Positions 11,429 through 19,552 of a stretch of 64,000 bases of DNA are shown here, in pieces. A program made the position numbers and the translations under genes. Position 1 is the stretch's first letter; the number at the start of each line of letters is the position of its first letter. Source of the stretch: Streptomyces colonosanans (lineage in GTDB: Bacteria; Actinomycetota; Actinomycetes; Streptomycetales; Streptomycetaceae); the NCBI RefSeq assembly GCF_001866645.1, contig NZ_MLYP01000039.1:62001-126000 (forward strand). The letters run 5' to 3'. A model generated the notes under the pieces. The model made no database searches. It had not been told where the DNA came from and saw nothing but the letters and a program-made list of their open reading frames with translations.

Positions 11429-11941
11429 GTGACGGAAGGCACCACCTCCGCCGCTGCCGAGGGCGCAGACACCCTGACCCGCCTGGAGCAGGAGGGCGAG
11501 ATCGCGGCGGACTACCTTGAGGGTCTGCTCGACATCGCCGACCTCGACGGCGACATCGACATGGACGTCGAGGCCGACCGCGCGTCCGTGTCGATCATCA
11601 GTGACACGGGCAGCCGAGACCTGCAGAAGCTGGTCGGCCGGGACGGTGAGGTGCTGGAGGCGCTCCAGGAGCTCACGCGCCTGGCCGTGCACCGGGAGAC
11701 CGGCGACCGCAGTCGGCTGATGCTGGACATCGCGGACTACCGCGCCAACAAGCGCGAGGAACTCTCGGAGATCGGCGCCAAGGCAGCGGCTGAGGCCAAG
11801 AGCTCGGGCGAGCCCGTAAAGCTCAAGCCGATGACGCCCTTCGAGCGCAAGGTCGTGCACGACGCGGTCAAGGCCGCGGGCCTGCGTAGCGAGTCCGAGG
11901 GCGAAGAGCCGCAGCGCTTCGTCGTCGTGCTGCCCGCCTGA
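11429..11941 (+). CDS. jag: Jag/KhpB-type RNA-binding protein (KH and R3H domains)
   Basis: 170-residue cytoplasmic RNA-binding protein. A short acidic N terminus (EGEIAADYLEGLLDIADLDGDIDMD) precedes a type II KH domain with the GxxG-like LVGRDGEVLEALQEL (about 68-82) and a C-terminal R3H-type segment (PFERKVVHDAVKAAGLRSESEGEEPQRFVVVLP). In Gram-positive bacteria the family affects cell-wall growth and division through RNA binding. It follows yidC after 15 bases, preceded by an AAGGAG ribosome-binding site. Confidence 0.93.
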   Translation: MTEGTTSAAAEGADTLTRLEQEGEIAADYLEGLLDIADLDGDIDMDVEADRASVSIISDTGSRDLQKLVGRDGEVLEALQELTRLAVHRETGDRSRLMLDIADYRANKREELSEIGAKAAAEAKSSGEPVKLKPMTPFERKVVHDAVKAAGLRSESEGEEPQRFVVVLPA

Positions 11942-11960
11942 TTCGGTCCGTACGTTTTTC

Positions 11961-11989
11961 CGGCCCCGTCTGTTGCGCAGGCGGGGCCG
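11961..11989 (+). terminator. Hairpin terminator after jag
   Basis: 8-bp stem CGGCCCCG / CGGGGCCG with a CTG/CAG inner pairing, 19 bases after the jag stop, followed by an A/T-containing tail (AACTTTGTC). It separates the ribosomal/insertase cluster from rsmG. Confidence 0.75.
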
Positions 11990-12098
11990 AACTTTGTCAG
12001 CCTGGTAGTTCCTCACGGCTGTGGTCATGGCAGCCGGTAGCCCTGATAGTCCTGGTTCTGCGCTCAGTGCGCTCATGCGGTACGGAAGGACGGTCCCC

Positions 12099-12815
12099 GT
12101 GACGGAAGCAGCAGCGCTTCCCCCTGCTCCCGAGCAGGCGCGCGAGGTGTTCGGCGATCGCTTCGCGGACGCAGTCCGCTACGCGGAGTTGCTTGCCGAG
12201 GCAGGTGTACAGCGCGGTCTGATCGGACCGCGGGAAGTTCCCCGCCTGTGGGAGCGGCACCTGCTGAACTGCGCGGTGCTCTCGGAGGTCGTGCCTGAGG
12301 GAGTGACCGTGTGCGATGTCGGTTCCGGTGCTGGACTGCCCGGCATCCCGCTCGCGCTCGTCCGTGACGACCTGAAGATCACGTTGCTTGAGCCACTGCT
12401 GCGGCGCACCAACTTCCTCGTGGAGGTCGTCGAGCTGCTGGGGCTTGACCATGTGACCGTCGTCCGCGGCCGTGCGGAGGAGGTCATGGGCAAGATTCCG
12501 CCGGTCCACGTGGTGACCGCACGCGCCGTGGCTCCACTGGACCGTCTGGCCACCTGGGGAATTCCTCTGCTGCGTCCCTATGGGGAGATGCTCGCCCTTA
12601 AGGGCGACACAGCGGAGGAGGAGCTGAAGAGCGCCGCCTCCGCTCTGAGCAAGCTCGGCGCCGTGGAGACGTCCATCTTGCATGTCGGTGAGGGGATCGT
12701 GGAACCGCTGTCGACCGTGGTGCGAGTGGAGGTCGGGGAGAGCCCCGGCGGTGTGCGCTTCGCGGCGAAGCGAGCGAAGGCAGCCCGGACAGGGCGGGCG
12801 CGTCGACGTCGCTGA
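12099..12815 (+). CDS. rsmG: 16S rRNA (guanine-N7) methyltransferase RsmG
   Basis: SAM-dependent enzyme that methylates G527 (E. coli numbering) of 16S rRNA; loss confers low-level streptomycin resistance in Streptomyces. 238 residues with SAM motif [14 protein letters not shown] (73-86), the RPLWERH-like [13 protein letters not shown] (46-58), and the [10 protein letters not shown] motif. I selected the GTG at 12099 because GGAAGGA lies 8 bases upstream; the earlier in-frame start at 12021 adds 26 unsupported residues. The C terminus is basic (RTGRARRRR). A 15-base direct repeat (CGGGCGCGTCGACGT) at 12795-12809 and 12839-12853 straddles the gene end. Confidence 0.95.
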   Translation: MTEAAALPPAPEQAREVFGDRFADAVRYAELLAEAGVQRGLIGPREVPRLWERHLLNCAVLSEVVPEGVTVCDVGSGAGLPGIPLALVRDDLKITLLEPLLRRTNFLVEVVELLGLDHVTVVRGRAEEVMGKIPPVHVVTARAVAPLDRLATWGIPLLRPYGEMLALKGDTAEEELKSAASALSKLGAVETSILHVGEGIVEPLSTVVRVEVGESPGGVRFAAKRAKAARTGRARRRR

Positions 12816-12969
12816 AGGAGTGTGTCCGGGGGATGGGCCGGGCGCGTCGACGTGATTGACGTGGCGGTTGGCTGATCAGCCCTAAGAGGTCCTTCGTACT
12901 CCACACAAGCAGCCAAACCCATGCAACTCGGAGTGTCGCGGCGGTCCGGCCGTAGCTGCTGTGCATCGT

Positions 12970-12983
12970 GTTTCACGTGAAAC
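12970..12983. other. parS site 1
   Basis: Perfect 14-base GTTTCACGTGAAAC about 190 bases upstream of the chosen parA start; it lies in the rsmG-parA intergenic region. Confidence 0.95.
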
Positions 12984-13111
12984 GTCGCTCACTGCTGCAC
13001 GGCATCATTAGTCGCGGCCGGGCTGCGGCCGAACCCCGCGACCGTAAGCCTCTCGGATCCCTCAGAGAACCGTCCACCCTTGGCGCCGTATCCCCCGTGG
13101 AGGGCACGGAC

Positions 13112-13138
13112 TTGTCCACAGAGGTGGATTTCTCCACA
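13112..13138 (+). promoter_or_regulatory. Two DnaA boxes in the parA leader
   Basis: TTGTCCACA (13112-13120, perfect consensus) and TTCTCCACA (13130-13138) are direct repeats 18 bases apart, ending 36 bases before the chosen parA ATG. They are candidates for DnaA control of parAB. Confidence 0.75.
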
Positions 13139-13174
13139 GAAGACCAGACCTCACTGGTTCACGGCCCCGAAGGC

Positions 13175-14248
13175 ATGGGAGGCTCTGTTCATTGCGAGCC
13201 TGAAGTCGAGGAGAGTGAATCCTTGCGGTCCGACGCCAACATCGCGGGACCGATGACCGATCCGGTCCCCGGTCCCCGTACCGAGTCGACGGGGGAGGAT
13301 GTTTCACGTGAAACACCGCCCCCGATGGACGACACACCCATCGGTCGTGCTGCCCAACTTGCGGTGGAGGCGCTGGGCCGAGCTGGCGACAGCCTGCCAC
13401 GGCCTGGCCAGACCCGTGTCATCGTGGTGGCCAACCAGAAGGGCGGGGTGGGAAAGACCACGACGACGGTCAATCTTGCTGCCTCTCTCGCCCTGCACGG
13501 TGGTCGCGTCCTGGTGATCGACCTCGACCCTCAGGGCAATGCATCCACGGCGCTGGGGATCGACCATCACGCCGAAGTCCCATCCATCTACGATGTGTTG
13601 ATCGAGAGCAAGCCGCTCGCGGAGGTCGTCCAGCCGGTCCTCGATGTCGAGGGCCTCTTCTGTGCCCCCGCCACGATCGATCTCGCCGGTGCGGAGATCG
13701 AGCTGGTGTCTCTGGTGGCGCGGGAGAGTCGGCTGCAGCGGGCGATCCAGTCCTACGAGCAGCCGTTGGACTACATCCTTATCGACTGCCCGCCCTCGCT
13801 CGGCCTGCTGACAGTCAATGCGCTTGTTGCCGGCCAGGAGGTTCTCATCCCGATCCAGTGCGAGTACTACGCGCTGGAGGGCTTGGGGCAACTGCTGCGC
13901 AATGTCGACCTGGTGCGGGGGCACCTCAATCCCGCTCTGCATGTGTCGACCATCCTGCTCACCATGTACGACGGTCGGACGCGACTGGCGTCCCAGGTCG
14001 CGGAGGAGGTGCGCAGCCACTTCGGCGACGAGGTGCTAAGGACGAGCATCCCGCGCTCTGTCCGCATCTCCGAGGCGCCGAGCTATGGACAGACGGTGCT
14101 GACCTACGATCCAGGGTCGAGCGGCGCACTCTCGTATCTTGAGGCGGCACGTGAAATCGCGCTGAGGGGTGTCGGCGTCCGGTACGACGCGCAGCACGCC
14201 CACTTCGGCGCCCAGACGGAACAGAGCATGGCGGAGGGGATCCAGTGA
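13175..14248 (+). CDS. parA: Chromosome partitioning ATPase ParA
   Basis: Walker-type ATPase that in Streptomyces assembles along aerial hyphae and distributes ParB-bound origins before sporulation septation. With the ATG at 13175 it has 357 residues: a variable N-terminal ~60, the deviant Walker A KGGVGKT (89-95), DLDPQGNAST, and IDCPPSLGLLTVNAL. The start is uncertain. Open frame extends upstream to 12968, GAAGG precedes 13175, and a shorter form from ATG 13325 (307 residues, MDDTPIGRAAQLAVEAL) would begin where family similarity begins. A parS at 13301 lies between the two candidate starts. It overlaps parB by 4 bases. Confidence 0.9.
   Translation: MGGSVHCEPEVEESESLRSDANIAGPMTDPVPGPRTESTGEDVSRETPPPMDDTPIGRAAQLAVEALGRAGDSLPRPGQTRVIVVANQKGGVGKTTTTVNLAASLALHGGRVLVIDLDPQGNASTALGIDHHAEVPSIYDVLIESKPLAEVVQPVLDVEGLFCAPATIDLAGAEIELVSLVARESRLQRAIQSYEQPLDYILIDCPPSLGLLTVNALVAGQEVLIPIQCEYYALEGLGQLLRNVDLVRGHLNPALHVSTILLTMYDGRTRLASQVAEEVRSHFGDEVLRTSIPRSVRISEAPSYGQTVLTYDPGSSGALSYLEAAREIALRGVGVRYDAQHAHFGAQTEQSMAEGIQ
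13301..13314. other. parS site 2
   Basis: Perfect GTTTCACGTGAAAC. It encodes VSRET if parA starts upstream at 13175, or lies 11 bases before the alternative ATG at 13325, where bound ParB could affect parA expression. Confidence 0.93.
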
Positions 14249-15333
14249 GCGAGCGACGGAGAGGGTTGGGTCGTGGCCTCGGCGCACTGATCCCTGCCGC
14301 CCCGACAGGGGAGAAGGCGGCAGCCCCGGCTGGTCTGGGCGCCTCGGCGGCGTCCGTACTGACGACGGACCGGGGAGTGGCAGCCGGGAAGTTGGCCACC
14401 GCGCCCCCGCCTGTTTCACGTGAAACCGAGGTGTCGTCGCCGAACGGCCCCGCGGGGACGCCCGCACCCCCGTTTGGCGCCCACTTCGCCGAGTTGCCTC
14501 TCAACTCCATCACCCCGAACCCGGCGCAGCCCCGTGAGGTGTTCGACGAAGACGCGCTCGCCGAGCTGGTCACCTCCATCAAGGAGGTCGGGCTTCTTCA
14601 GCCCATCGTGGTACGGCAAGTGGGTCCGGCGCGCTACGAGCTCATCATGGGCGAGCGGCGCTTGCGTGCCTGCCGAGAGGCCGGATTGGACGCTATCCCG
14701 GCGATTGTGCGGGCGACGGAGGACGAGAAGCTCCTCCTGGACGCCCTTCTGGAGAACCTGCACCGGGTCCAGCTGAACCCCATCGAAGAGGCGAACGCCT
14801 ACGAACAGCTCCTCGAGGACTTCAACTGCACCCATGATCAGCTGGCGGACCGTATCGGCCGGTCGCGTCCGCAGGTCTCCAACACGCTGCGGCTGCTGAA
14901 GCTGTCGCCGGCAGTGCAGCGCAAGGTGGCCGCAGGTGTCCTGTCTGCGGGCCACGCCCGGGCCCTGCTGTCCGTCGAGGACTCGGAGGAGCAGGACAGG
15001 CTGGCGCAGCGCATCGTGCGCGAGGGGCTGTCCGTGCGGGCTGTCGAGGAGATCGTCACCCTCATGGGGTCACGGTCGCAGAGCGCCCCCCGATCCAAGA
15101 GGCCGCGTGCCGGTGCCCGGGTCTCTCCCGCGCTCAGTGAGCTGGCAACCCGGCTCTCGGACCGTTTCGAGACCCGGGTGAAGGTCGACCTCGGCCAGAA
15201 GAAGGGCAAGATCACCGTCGAGTTCGCCTCGATGGAGGACCTGGAGAGGATCCTGGGCACGTTCGCTCCTGACGAGGGGCCGGTCCTTCAGAAGAGCCTT
15301 CTGGACGGTGGCTCCGACGATTCGGAGGACTGA
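14245..15333 (+). CDS. parB: Chromosome partitioning protein ParB
   Basis: parS-binding CTPase clamp that spreads from parS to build the segregation complex. 362 residues: a disordered N-terminal ~80, the CTP-binding GERRLRACREAG box at 136-147, LLENLHRVQLNPIEEANAYEQLL, a helix-turn-helix QLADRIGRSRPQVSNTLRLL (about 190-210) and a C-terminal dimerisation domain (RFETRVKVDLGQKKGKITVEF). GTG start overlapping the end of parA by 4 bases. The linker itself contains a parS (codons for VSRET, residues 57-61), so parS is inside both parS-related genes. Confidence 0.97.
   Translation: MSERRRGLGRGLGALIPAAPTGEKAAAPAGLGASAASVLTTDRGVAAGKLATAPPPVSRETEVSSPNGPAGTPAPPFGAHFAELPLNSITPNPAQPREVFDEDALAELVTSIKEVGLLQPIVVRQVGPARYELIMGERRLRACREAGLDAIPAIVRATEDEKLLLDALLENLHRVQLNPIEEANAYEQLLEDFNCTHDQLADRIGRSRPQVSNTLRLLKLSPAVQRKVAAGVLSAGHARALLSVEDSEEQDRLAQRIVREGLSVRAVEEIVTLMGSRSQSAPRSKRPRAGARVSPALSELATRLSDRFETRVKVDLGQKKGKITVEFASMEDLERILGTFAPDEGPVLQKSLLDGGSDDSED
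14413..14426. other. parS site 3 (within parB)
   Basis: Perfect GTTTCACGTGAAAC in the coding sequence for the flexible ParB linker. Confidence 0.95.
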
Positions 15334-15362
15334 TCCCCCCAGCGTGACGGTCTCCGACCGTC

Positions 15363-15403
15363 AGAGCGGGCTGTGTCCGGTGTACCGGAACACGGCCCGC
15401 TCT
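15363..15403 (+). terminator. Terminator of parAB
   Basis: 9-bp perfect stem AGAGCGGGC (15363-15371) / GCCCGCTCT (15395-15403) with further inner pairing (TGTTCCGG-like arms), followed by TTTGCTTT. Starts 30 bases after the parB stop. Confidence 0.85.
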
Positions 15404-15646
15404 TTGCTTTCAGGCGGTATCGAGGGAATCGCATCCTGGATACGATGCGATCAGGTATGGCGCATCCACCAGGCAGTACCTTGACCGGGGGGCGGGGGCC
15501 GTGCGAACCATGAGTTCTACCGGTCTGGTGACCACGGGCCTGAGCCTGGGGGTGGTCGGCGGGTTCGTCGGTAGTCTGCTCTGGGAGCGGAGCGCTCTGA
15601 CAGCCGCCCGTGATGCTGCGGGCGAAGGAAGCGAGGAACTGCCTTC

Positions 15647-16264
15647 ATGGGGCGTCGGCTCGTACCGCTCACGCTGGACAACCTTCCGGACCTTCCCAAG
15701 CGTTGCCGCTCGTGTGTCTTCTGGGAACTGGACCCGGTCAGTGGTGAAGCCGCGGTAAAGGCCGGCACGCCTGCCCTGGAGAAGGAGTCGTGGATCTCCG
15801 CTGTGCTGCTGGACTGGGGGTCCTGCGGCCGGGTGGTCTATGTGGACGACGTACCGGTGGGCTTCGTGTTGTACGCCCCGCCCGCCTACGTCCCACGCTC
15901 CACGGCGTTCCCCACGAGCCCGGTGTCGCCGGACGCGGTCCAGTTGATGACCGCCTTCATCAAGCCGGGCTATCAGGGGCAGGGGCTCGGCCGTGTGATG
16001 GTTCAGACGGTAGCCAAGGATCTGCTGCGCCGCGGCTTCAAGGCGATCGAGGCCTTCGGCGACGCGCGCTGGAAAGAGCCTGCGTGCCTGCTGCCCGCCG
16101 ACCATCTTCTGGCGGTGGGGTTCAAGACCGTGCGCCCGCACCCCACGTACCCGAGACTGCGGCTGGAACTGCGCACGACGCTCTCCTGGAAGGAAGACGT
16201 GGAGCTGGCACTGGACCGTCTCCTCGGAGCTGTGCAGAAGGAACCGGCGCTGCGGCCGCTGTGA
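15647..16264 (+). CDS. GNAT family N-acetyltransferase
   Basis: 205 residues with the acetyl-CoA-binding signature GYQGQGLGRVMVQTVAKDLL (motif A, about 105-124) preceded by VDDVPVGFVLYAPP (beta-4) and followed by DHLLAVGFKTVRPHPTYPRLRLEL. Substrate unknown. It starts at the ATG of MGRRLVPLTLDNLPDLPKRCRSCVFWEL; the CRSCVFWEL motif with two cysteines is a conserved N-terminal feature of this actinobacterial subgroup. A possible 85-codon membrane-type frame at 15501-15758 overlaps its start. It converges with trxA across a strong hairpin. Confidence 0.88.
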   Translation: MGRRLVPLTLDNLPDLPKRCRSCVFWELDPVSGEAAVKAGTPALEKESWISAVLLDWGSCGRVVYVDDVPVGFVLYAPPAYVPRSTAFPTSPVSPDAVQLMTAFIKPGYQGQGLGRVMVQTVAKDLLRRGFKAIEAFGDARWKEPACLLPADHLLAVGFKTVRPHPTYPRLRLELRTTLSWKEDVELALDRLLGAVQKEPALRPL

Positions 16265-16293
16265 CCGCTCCCCTCATGTCCGCTTGCATCATG

Positions 16294-16328
16294 CGAATGG
16301 GCCAGCCCCTCGGGGGCTGGCCCATTCG
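16294..16328. terminator. Bidirectional terminator between acetyltransferase and trxA
   Basis: A perfect 16-bp stem, CGAATGGGCCAGCCCC / GGGGCTGGCCCATTCG, with a 3-base TCG loop. It lies between two convergent genes and directly abuts parS site 4. Confidence 0.9.
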
Positions 16329-16329
16329 T

Positions 16330-16343
16330 GTTTCACGTGGAAC
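16330..16343. other. parS site 4 (variant)
   Basis: GTTTCACGTGGAAC, one base off the perfect palindrome, immediately after the terminator stem at 16294-16328. Confidence 0.88.
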
Positions 16344-16364
16344 GTCGCCGCGTCGCTTCGCAGC

Positions 16365-16697
16365 TCACTCGGCGATGAAGTCCTGGAGGTCACGGACGAT
16401 CGCGGCCTTCGGCTTGGCACCGACGATGGTCTTGGCGACCTCGCCACCCTGGTAGACGTTCAGGGTCGGGATGGACATGACGCCGTACTTGGCGGCCGTG
16501 CTCGGGTTCTCGTCGATGTTGAGCTTGACGATCTCGATCTTGTCACCGTATTCGGCAGCGATGGCCTCAAGGGACGGGGCGATCTGACGGCACGGACCGC
16601 ACCAGGCGGCCCAGAAGTCCACCAGGACGGGCTTGTTGTTCTTGAGGACGTCCTGCTCGAAGGAGTCGTCGGTCACGTTCTTCAGGGTGCCGGCCAC
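16365..16697 (-). CDS. trxA: Thioredoxin
   Basis: Small protein disulfide reductase kept reduced by TrxB. 110 residues with the canonical active site WCGPC at 32-36 (FWAAWCGPCRQIAPSLEAIA), cis-proline region SIPTLNVYQGGEV and no signal peptide, so cytosolic. ATG at 16697 with a GGAG ribosome-binding site upstream. It follows trxB by 32 bases on the same strand, so the reductase and its substrate are presumably one operon; in Streptomyces such trxBA pairs belong to the disulfide-stress response, and a sigma-factor gene lies upstream. Confidence 0.97.
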   Translation of the reverse strand: MAGTLKNVTDDSFEQDVLKNNKPVLVDFWAAWCGPCRQIAPSLEAIAAEYGDKIEIVKLNIDENPSTAAKYGVMSIPTLNVYQGGEVAKTIVGAKPKAAIVRDLQDFIAE

Positions 16698-16729
16698 GGG
16701 GGGCTCCTTAACTGTGGGGGAAGGGAGGG

Positions 16730-17701
16730 TCAGACAGTGGTCTTCTCGGGTTCGGCCTGCTGCTCACTGTCGGCGAGAGCGGCGAGGAAGCGCTCGGCGT
16801 CGAGGGCAGCGGAGCAGCCAGTACCAGCCGCAGTGATCGCCTGACGGTACGTGTGGTCGACCACGTCACCGGCGCCGAAGACGCCGGTGAGGCTGGTGCG
16901 CGTGGAGGGGGTGTCCACCTTGAGGTAGCCCTCCTCGTCGAGGTCGAGCTGCCCCTTGAAGAGTTCGGTGCGCGGGTCGTGACCGATGGCGATGAACAGG
17001 CCGGTCACTGGCAGCTCGGTCAGTTCTCCGGTCTTCAGGTTGCGCAGCGTGAGACCCTCCAGCTTCGGGTTGCCCTTGATCTCCGCGACCTCGCTGTCCC
17101 AGACGAACTTGATCTTCGGGTCGGCGAAGGCGCGGTCCTGCATGGCCTTGGAGGCGCGCAGGGTGTCGCGGCGATGGACGATCGTCACGGACTTGGCGAA
17201 GCGGGAGAGGAAGGTGGCCTCTTCCATCGCGGTGTCGCCGCCGCCGATCACGGCAATGTCCTGGTCCTTGAAGAAGAAGCCGTCGCAGGTGGCACACCAG
17301 GAGACGCCGCGTCCGGACAGGGCGTCCTCGTTCGGCAGGCCCAGCTTGCGGTGCTGGGAGCCGGTGGTGACGATGACGGCCTTCGCCTGGTGGACCGTGC
17401 CGGCGGTGTCGGTGACGGTCTTGATCTCACCAGAGAGGTCGACGGCGATGACATCGTCCGGAATCAGCTCGGCACCGAAACGCTCGGCCTGCGCGCGCAT
17501 GTTGTCCATGAGCTCGGGACCCATGATGCCGTCTTGGAAGCCGGGGAAGTTCTCCACCTCGGTGGTGTTCATCAGCGCGCCGCCCGCGGTGACAGCGCCC
17601 TCGAACACCAGCGGCTTCAGCGACGCGCGCGCGGTGTAGAGCGCCGCCGTGTAGCCGGCGGGCCCGGAGCCGATGATGATCACGTTACGAACGTCGCTCA
17701 C
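16730..17701 (-). CDS. trxB: Thioredoxin reductase (NADPH)
   Basis: FAD enzyme that reduces thioredoxin with NADPH. 323 residues: FAD-binding [13 protein letters not shown] (about 9-21), redox centre CATC at C136/C139 ([14 protein letters not shown]), NADPH-binding [13 protein letters not shown], and the second FAD motif [26 protein letters not shown] start at 17701. Upstream neighbours are the anti-sigma and sigM genes on the same strand, separated by 176 bases. Confidence 0.97.
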   Translation of the reverse strand: MSDVRNVIIIGSGPAGYTAALYTARASLKPLVFEGAVTAGGALMNTTEVENFPGFQDGIMGPELMDNMRAQAERFGAELIPDDVIAVDLSGEIKTVTDTAGTVHQAKAVIVTTGSQHRKLGLPNEDALSGRGVSWCATCDGFFFKDQDIAVIGGGDTAMEEATFLSRFAKSVTIVHRRDTLRASKAMQDRAFADPKIKFVWDSEVAEIKGNPKLEGLTLRNLKTGELTELPVTGLFIAIGHDPRTELFKGQLDLDEEGYLKVDTPSTRTSLTGVFGAGDVVDHTYRQAITAAGTGCSAALDAERFLAALADSEQQAEPEKTTV

Positions 17702-17877
17702 GGCTTGATTCCTCGTCTCTGCAGACTACTGCTACTGCCGGTGGGAGCCTCTCTCCTCACCCCACCCAACGGATCCTAAGGGGCCCGCATTCCCGGTGTG
17801 GCGGGGCACACGGAGATGCCGCACCAGACACAGACACCAAGCGGCACTTGGCCAGGAATCGTCCGGTGAGGGAGGCC

Positions 17878-18819
17878 TCAGGAGCGGGCGTACGAGTGGG
17901 TCAGCAGAACCTTGCCCGGCGATGCAGAGGCGTTCTTCAGACATGCCGCATCGACGATGTAGGCCGTGACCTTCGAGGTGTCGGAGGCATCGGGGGTGAC
18001 CACGAGATAGACGGCCGTCCCCCGGTACACACCCTTGTCGGCGGCCAGCACCGTCTCGTTGCTGTGGATCCCCTGTTCTATGCAATTCGGTACAGGGGCG
18101 GGGGTGTCCTGGGACGTCGTGTTCTGCTGCTCGGTGGACCCCGTCGTGCCGGAGTCGGACTCGATGCCCCAGGGCTTGGCGCTGCCGGAACGGCCCTGGC
18201 TCGTCTTGCTTGTGGCAAGCAGGTTTGCCACCTGGCTCTGCAGGGTGCCCTCGGAATAGGTGTGCGCCGCATCGGTGTGCTGCCGTGTGGCCGTCGGTGC
18301 GGTGCCCGCGTCGTCGCCCAGGGCCTGCACCAGCAGCGTGCCCAGTCCCAGGGCGGCGGCGGTGAAGGCGGTTCCCAGGGCAACGGTCCTGCGACCAGCA
18401 CGTCGCGTGCGGTTCGTGCGACCCGGCCCTGTGGTCGCACGGGCGTGCCCTGAGGGACGGTCGGACGGGGAAGGAGGTGATGTTTCACGTGAAACATGCG
18501 CAATGGCGGGCTCGGCAGAGTACGTGACGGAGGAAACGTCCGCGGTGGCGGCGTCGGGCGCGGACGCGTCCAGGAATGCCTCTGCGGCCAGCGCGACGTC
18601 GATGCGCTCCGCCACGTCGTCGGACATGCGTGGCGGGTCCGCCAGCGTGCCCAGGAGGTCACGGACCTGCTCCAGGGAGTTGTACACGTCGGCACAGAGG
18701 ACGCACGTGTCCAGATGCTGTTGCACGTCCGCAGTCCGGGAAGGCGGGAGGAGACCTTCGCTGAGGTCGGAGAGTTCCTCGACCTCCGGGTGCCCGGCCG
18801 TGTCGGTCGTGGCTGTCAC
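17878..18819 (-). CDS. Zinc-binding anti-sigma factor (ZAS family, membrane-anchored)
   Basis: Partner of the ECF sigma factor encoded just upstream. 313 residues: an N-terminal ZAS domain with the HxxxCxxC signature HLDTCVLC (H35, C39, C42), a Ser/Pro/Ala linker, one predicted membrane helix (VALGTAFTAAALGLGTLLVQAL, about 148-170) and an extracytoplasmic C-terminal domain with two cysteines (VPNCIEQG and DAACLKN) that could form a disulfide. GTG start overlaps the sigM stop by 4 bases, giving a 1:1 coupled pair. A parS site lies in the coding sequence of the linker. Confidence 0.92.
   Translation of the reverse strand: MTATTDTAGHPEVEELSDLSEGLLPPSRTADVQQHLDTCVLCADVYNSLEQVRDLLGTLADPPRMSDDVAERIDVALAAEAFLDASAPDAATADVSSVTYSAEPAIAHVSRETSPPSPSDRPSGHARATTGPGRTNRTRRAGRRTVALGTAFTAAALGLGTLLVQALGDDAGTAPTATRQHTDAAHTYSEGTLQSQVANLLATSKTSQGRSGSAKPWGIESDSGTTGSTEQQNTTSQDTPAPVPNCIEQGIHSNETVLAADKGVYRGTAVYLVVTPDASDTSKVTAYIVDAACLKNASASPGKVLLTHSYARS
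18482..18495. other. parS site 5 (within the anti-sigma gene)
   Basis: Perfect GTTTCACGTGAAAC in the coding sequence of the linker; the encoded residues (HVSRETS) are in a low-complexity region that can tolerate the site. Confidence 0.95.
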
Positions 18820-19526
18820 GCTCGCCCACCTCCGCCCTTCACAGCAGCTGAATCGCTTGGCCCCGCGTCTCGTGGTCTTGCTGCGGGTGGGACGGATGCC
18901 CCCTGCGTACGGTTCCGCCCGCCGCCCGACTTCTCGCCTTCTTCGTCGCCCTCCGTACGCAGGTGCGTGAGTAGCGGCAGCAGTCTGGCTCTACCCCGGG
19001 CACAGCGGCTCTTCACCGTTCCGGTCGGTACGTCGAGGATGCGGGCGGCCTCTGCCACCGGGTAGCCCTGCATGTCCACGAGGACGAGGGCGGCTCGCTG
19101 GTCGGGCGGAAGGGTGCCCAGGGCTTTCAGTAACTCGCGGTGCAGATCATTGCGCTCGGCGGGTGCGGACGCCGACTCGTGCGGCTCCAGGAGTTGCTCC
19201 AGCCGTTCCGCGTCGTCGACCGGCGAGGTCCTTCGGGATGCCGCTTTGCGGGCGCGGTCCAGGCAGGCATTCACCGTGATCCGGTGGAGCCAGGTGGTGA
19301 CGGCCGATTGACCGCGAAAGGTGTGGGCGGCCCGGTAAGCGGAGACGAGGGCGTCCTGGACGGCGTCGGCGGCCTCCTCGCGGTCCCCCAGCGTCCGTAG
19401 CGCCACTGCCCACAAGCGGTCGCGATGCCGCCGCACGAGTTCACCGAAGGCGCCGGGGTCGCCTTCCACGTGGCGTGCGAGGAGGTCCTGATCGCTTGCT
19501 TCGCCGTACACGGCGTCATCGGCCAT
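18816..19526 (-). CDS. sigM: ECF RNA polymerase sigma factor, SigM type
   Basis: Extracytoplasmic-function sigma factor of 236 residues. Region 2: DQDLLARHVEGDPGAFGELVRRH, then DREEAADAVQDALVSAYRAAHTF and TWLHRITVNACLDRARK. Region 4: LGTLPPDQRAALVLVDMQGYPVAEAARILDVPTGTVKSRCARGRARL, a clear sigma-70 helix-turn-helix. The C-terminal ~45 residues are a Gly/Arg/Pro-rich tail. Start codon at 19526 (M-ADDAVYGEASDQDLL). Coupled to the zinc anti-sigma gene by a 4-base overlap. Its orthologous position beside trxBA and murJ suggests a cell-envelope/stress role, which is inference. Confidence 0.94.
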   Translation of the reverse strand: MADDAVYGEASDQDLLARHVEGDPGAFGELVRRHRDRLWAVALRTLGDREEAADAVQDALVSAYRAAHTFRGQSAVTTWLHRITVNACLDRARKAASRRTSPVDDAERLEQLLEPHESASAPAERNDLHRELLKALGTLPPDQRAALVLVDMQGYPVAEAARILDVPTGTVKSRCARGRARLLPLLTHLRTEGDEEGEKSGGGRNRTQGASVPPAARPRDAGPSDSAAVKGGGGRA

Positions 19527-19552
19527 CGGACCCCCTCCCCCTCAGCAGGTGC

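Noticed and set aside
15501..15758. 85-codon open frame with a hydrophobic segment (STGLVTTGLSLGVVGGFVGSLLW)
   Set aside because: Overlaps the start of the acetyltransferase by 112 bases in another frame, has no convincing ribosome-binding site and no recognisable relatives; not called.
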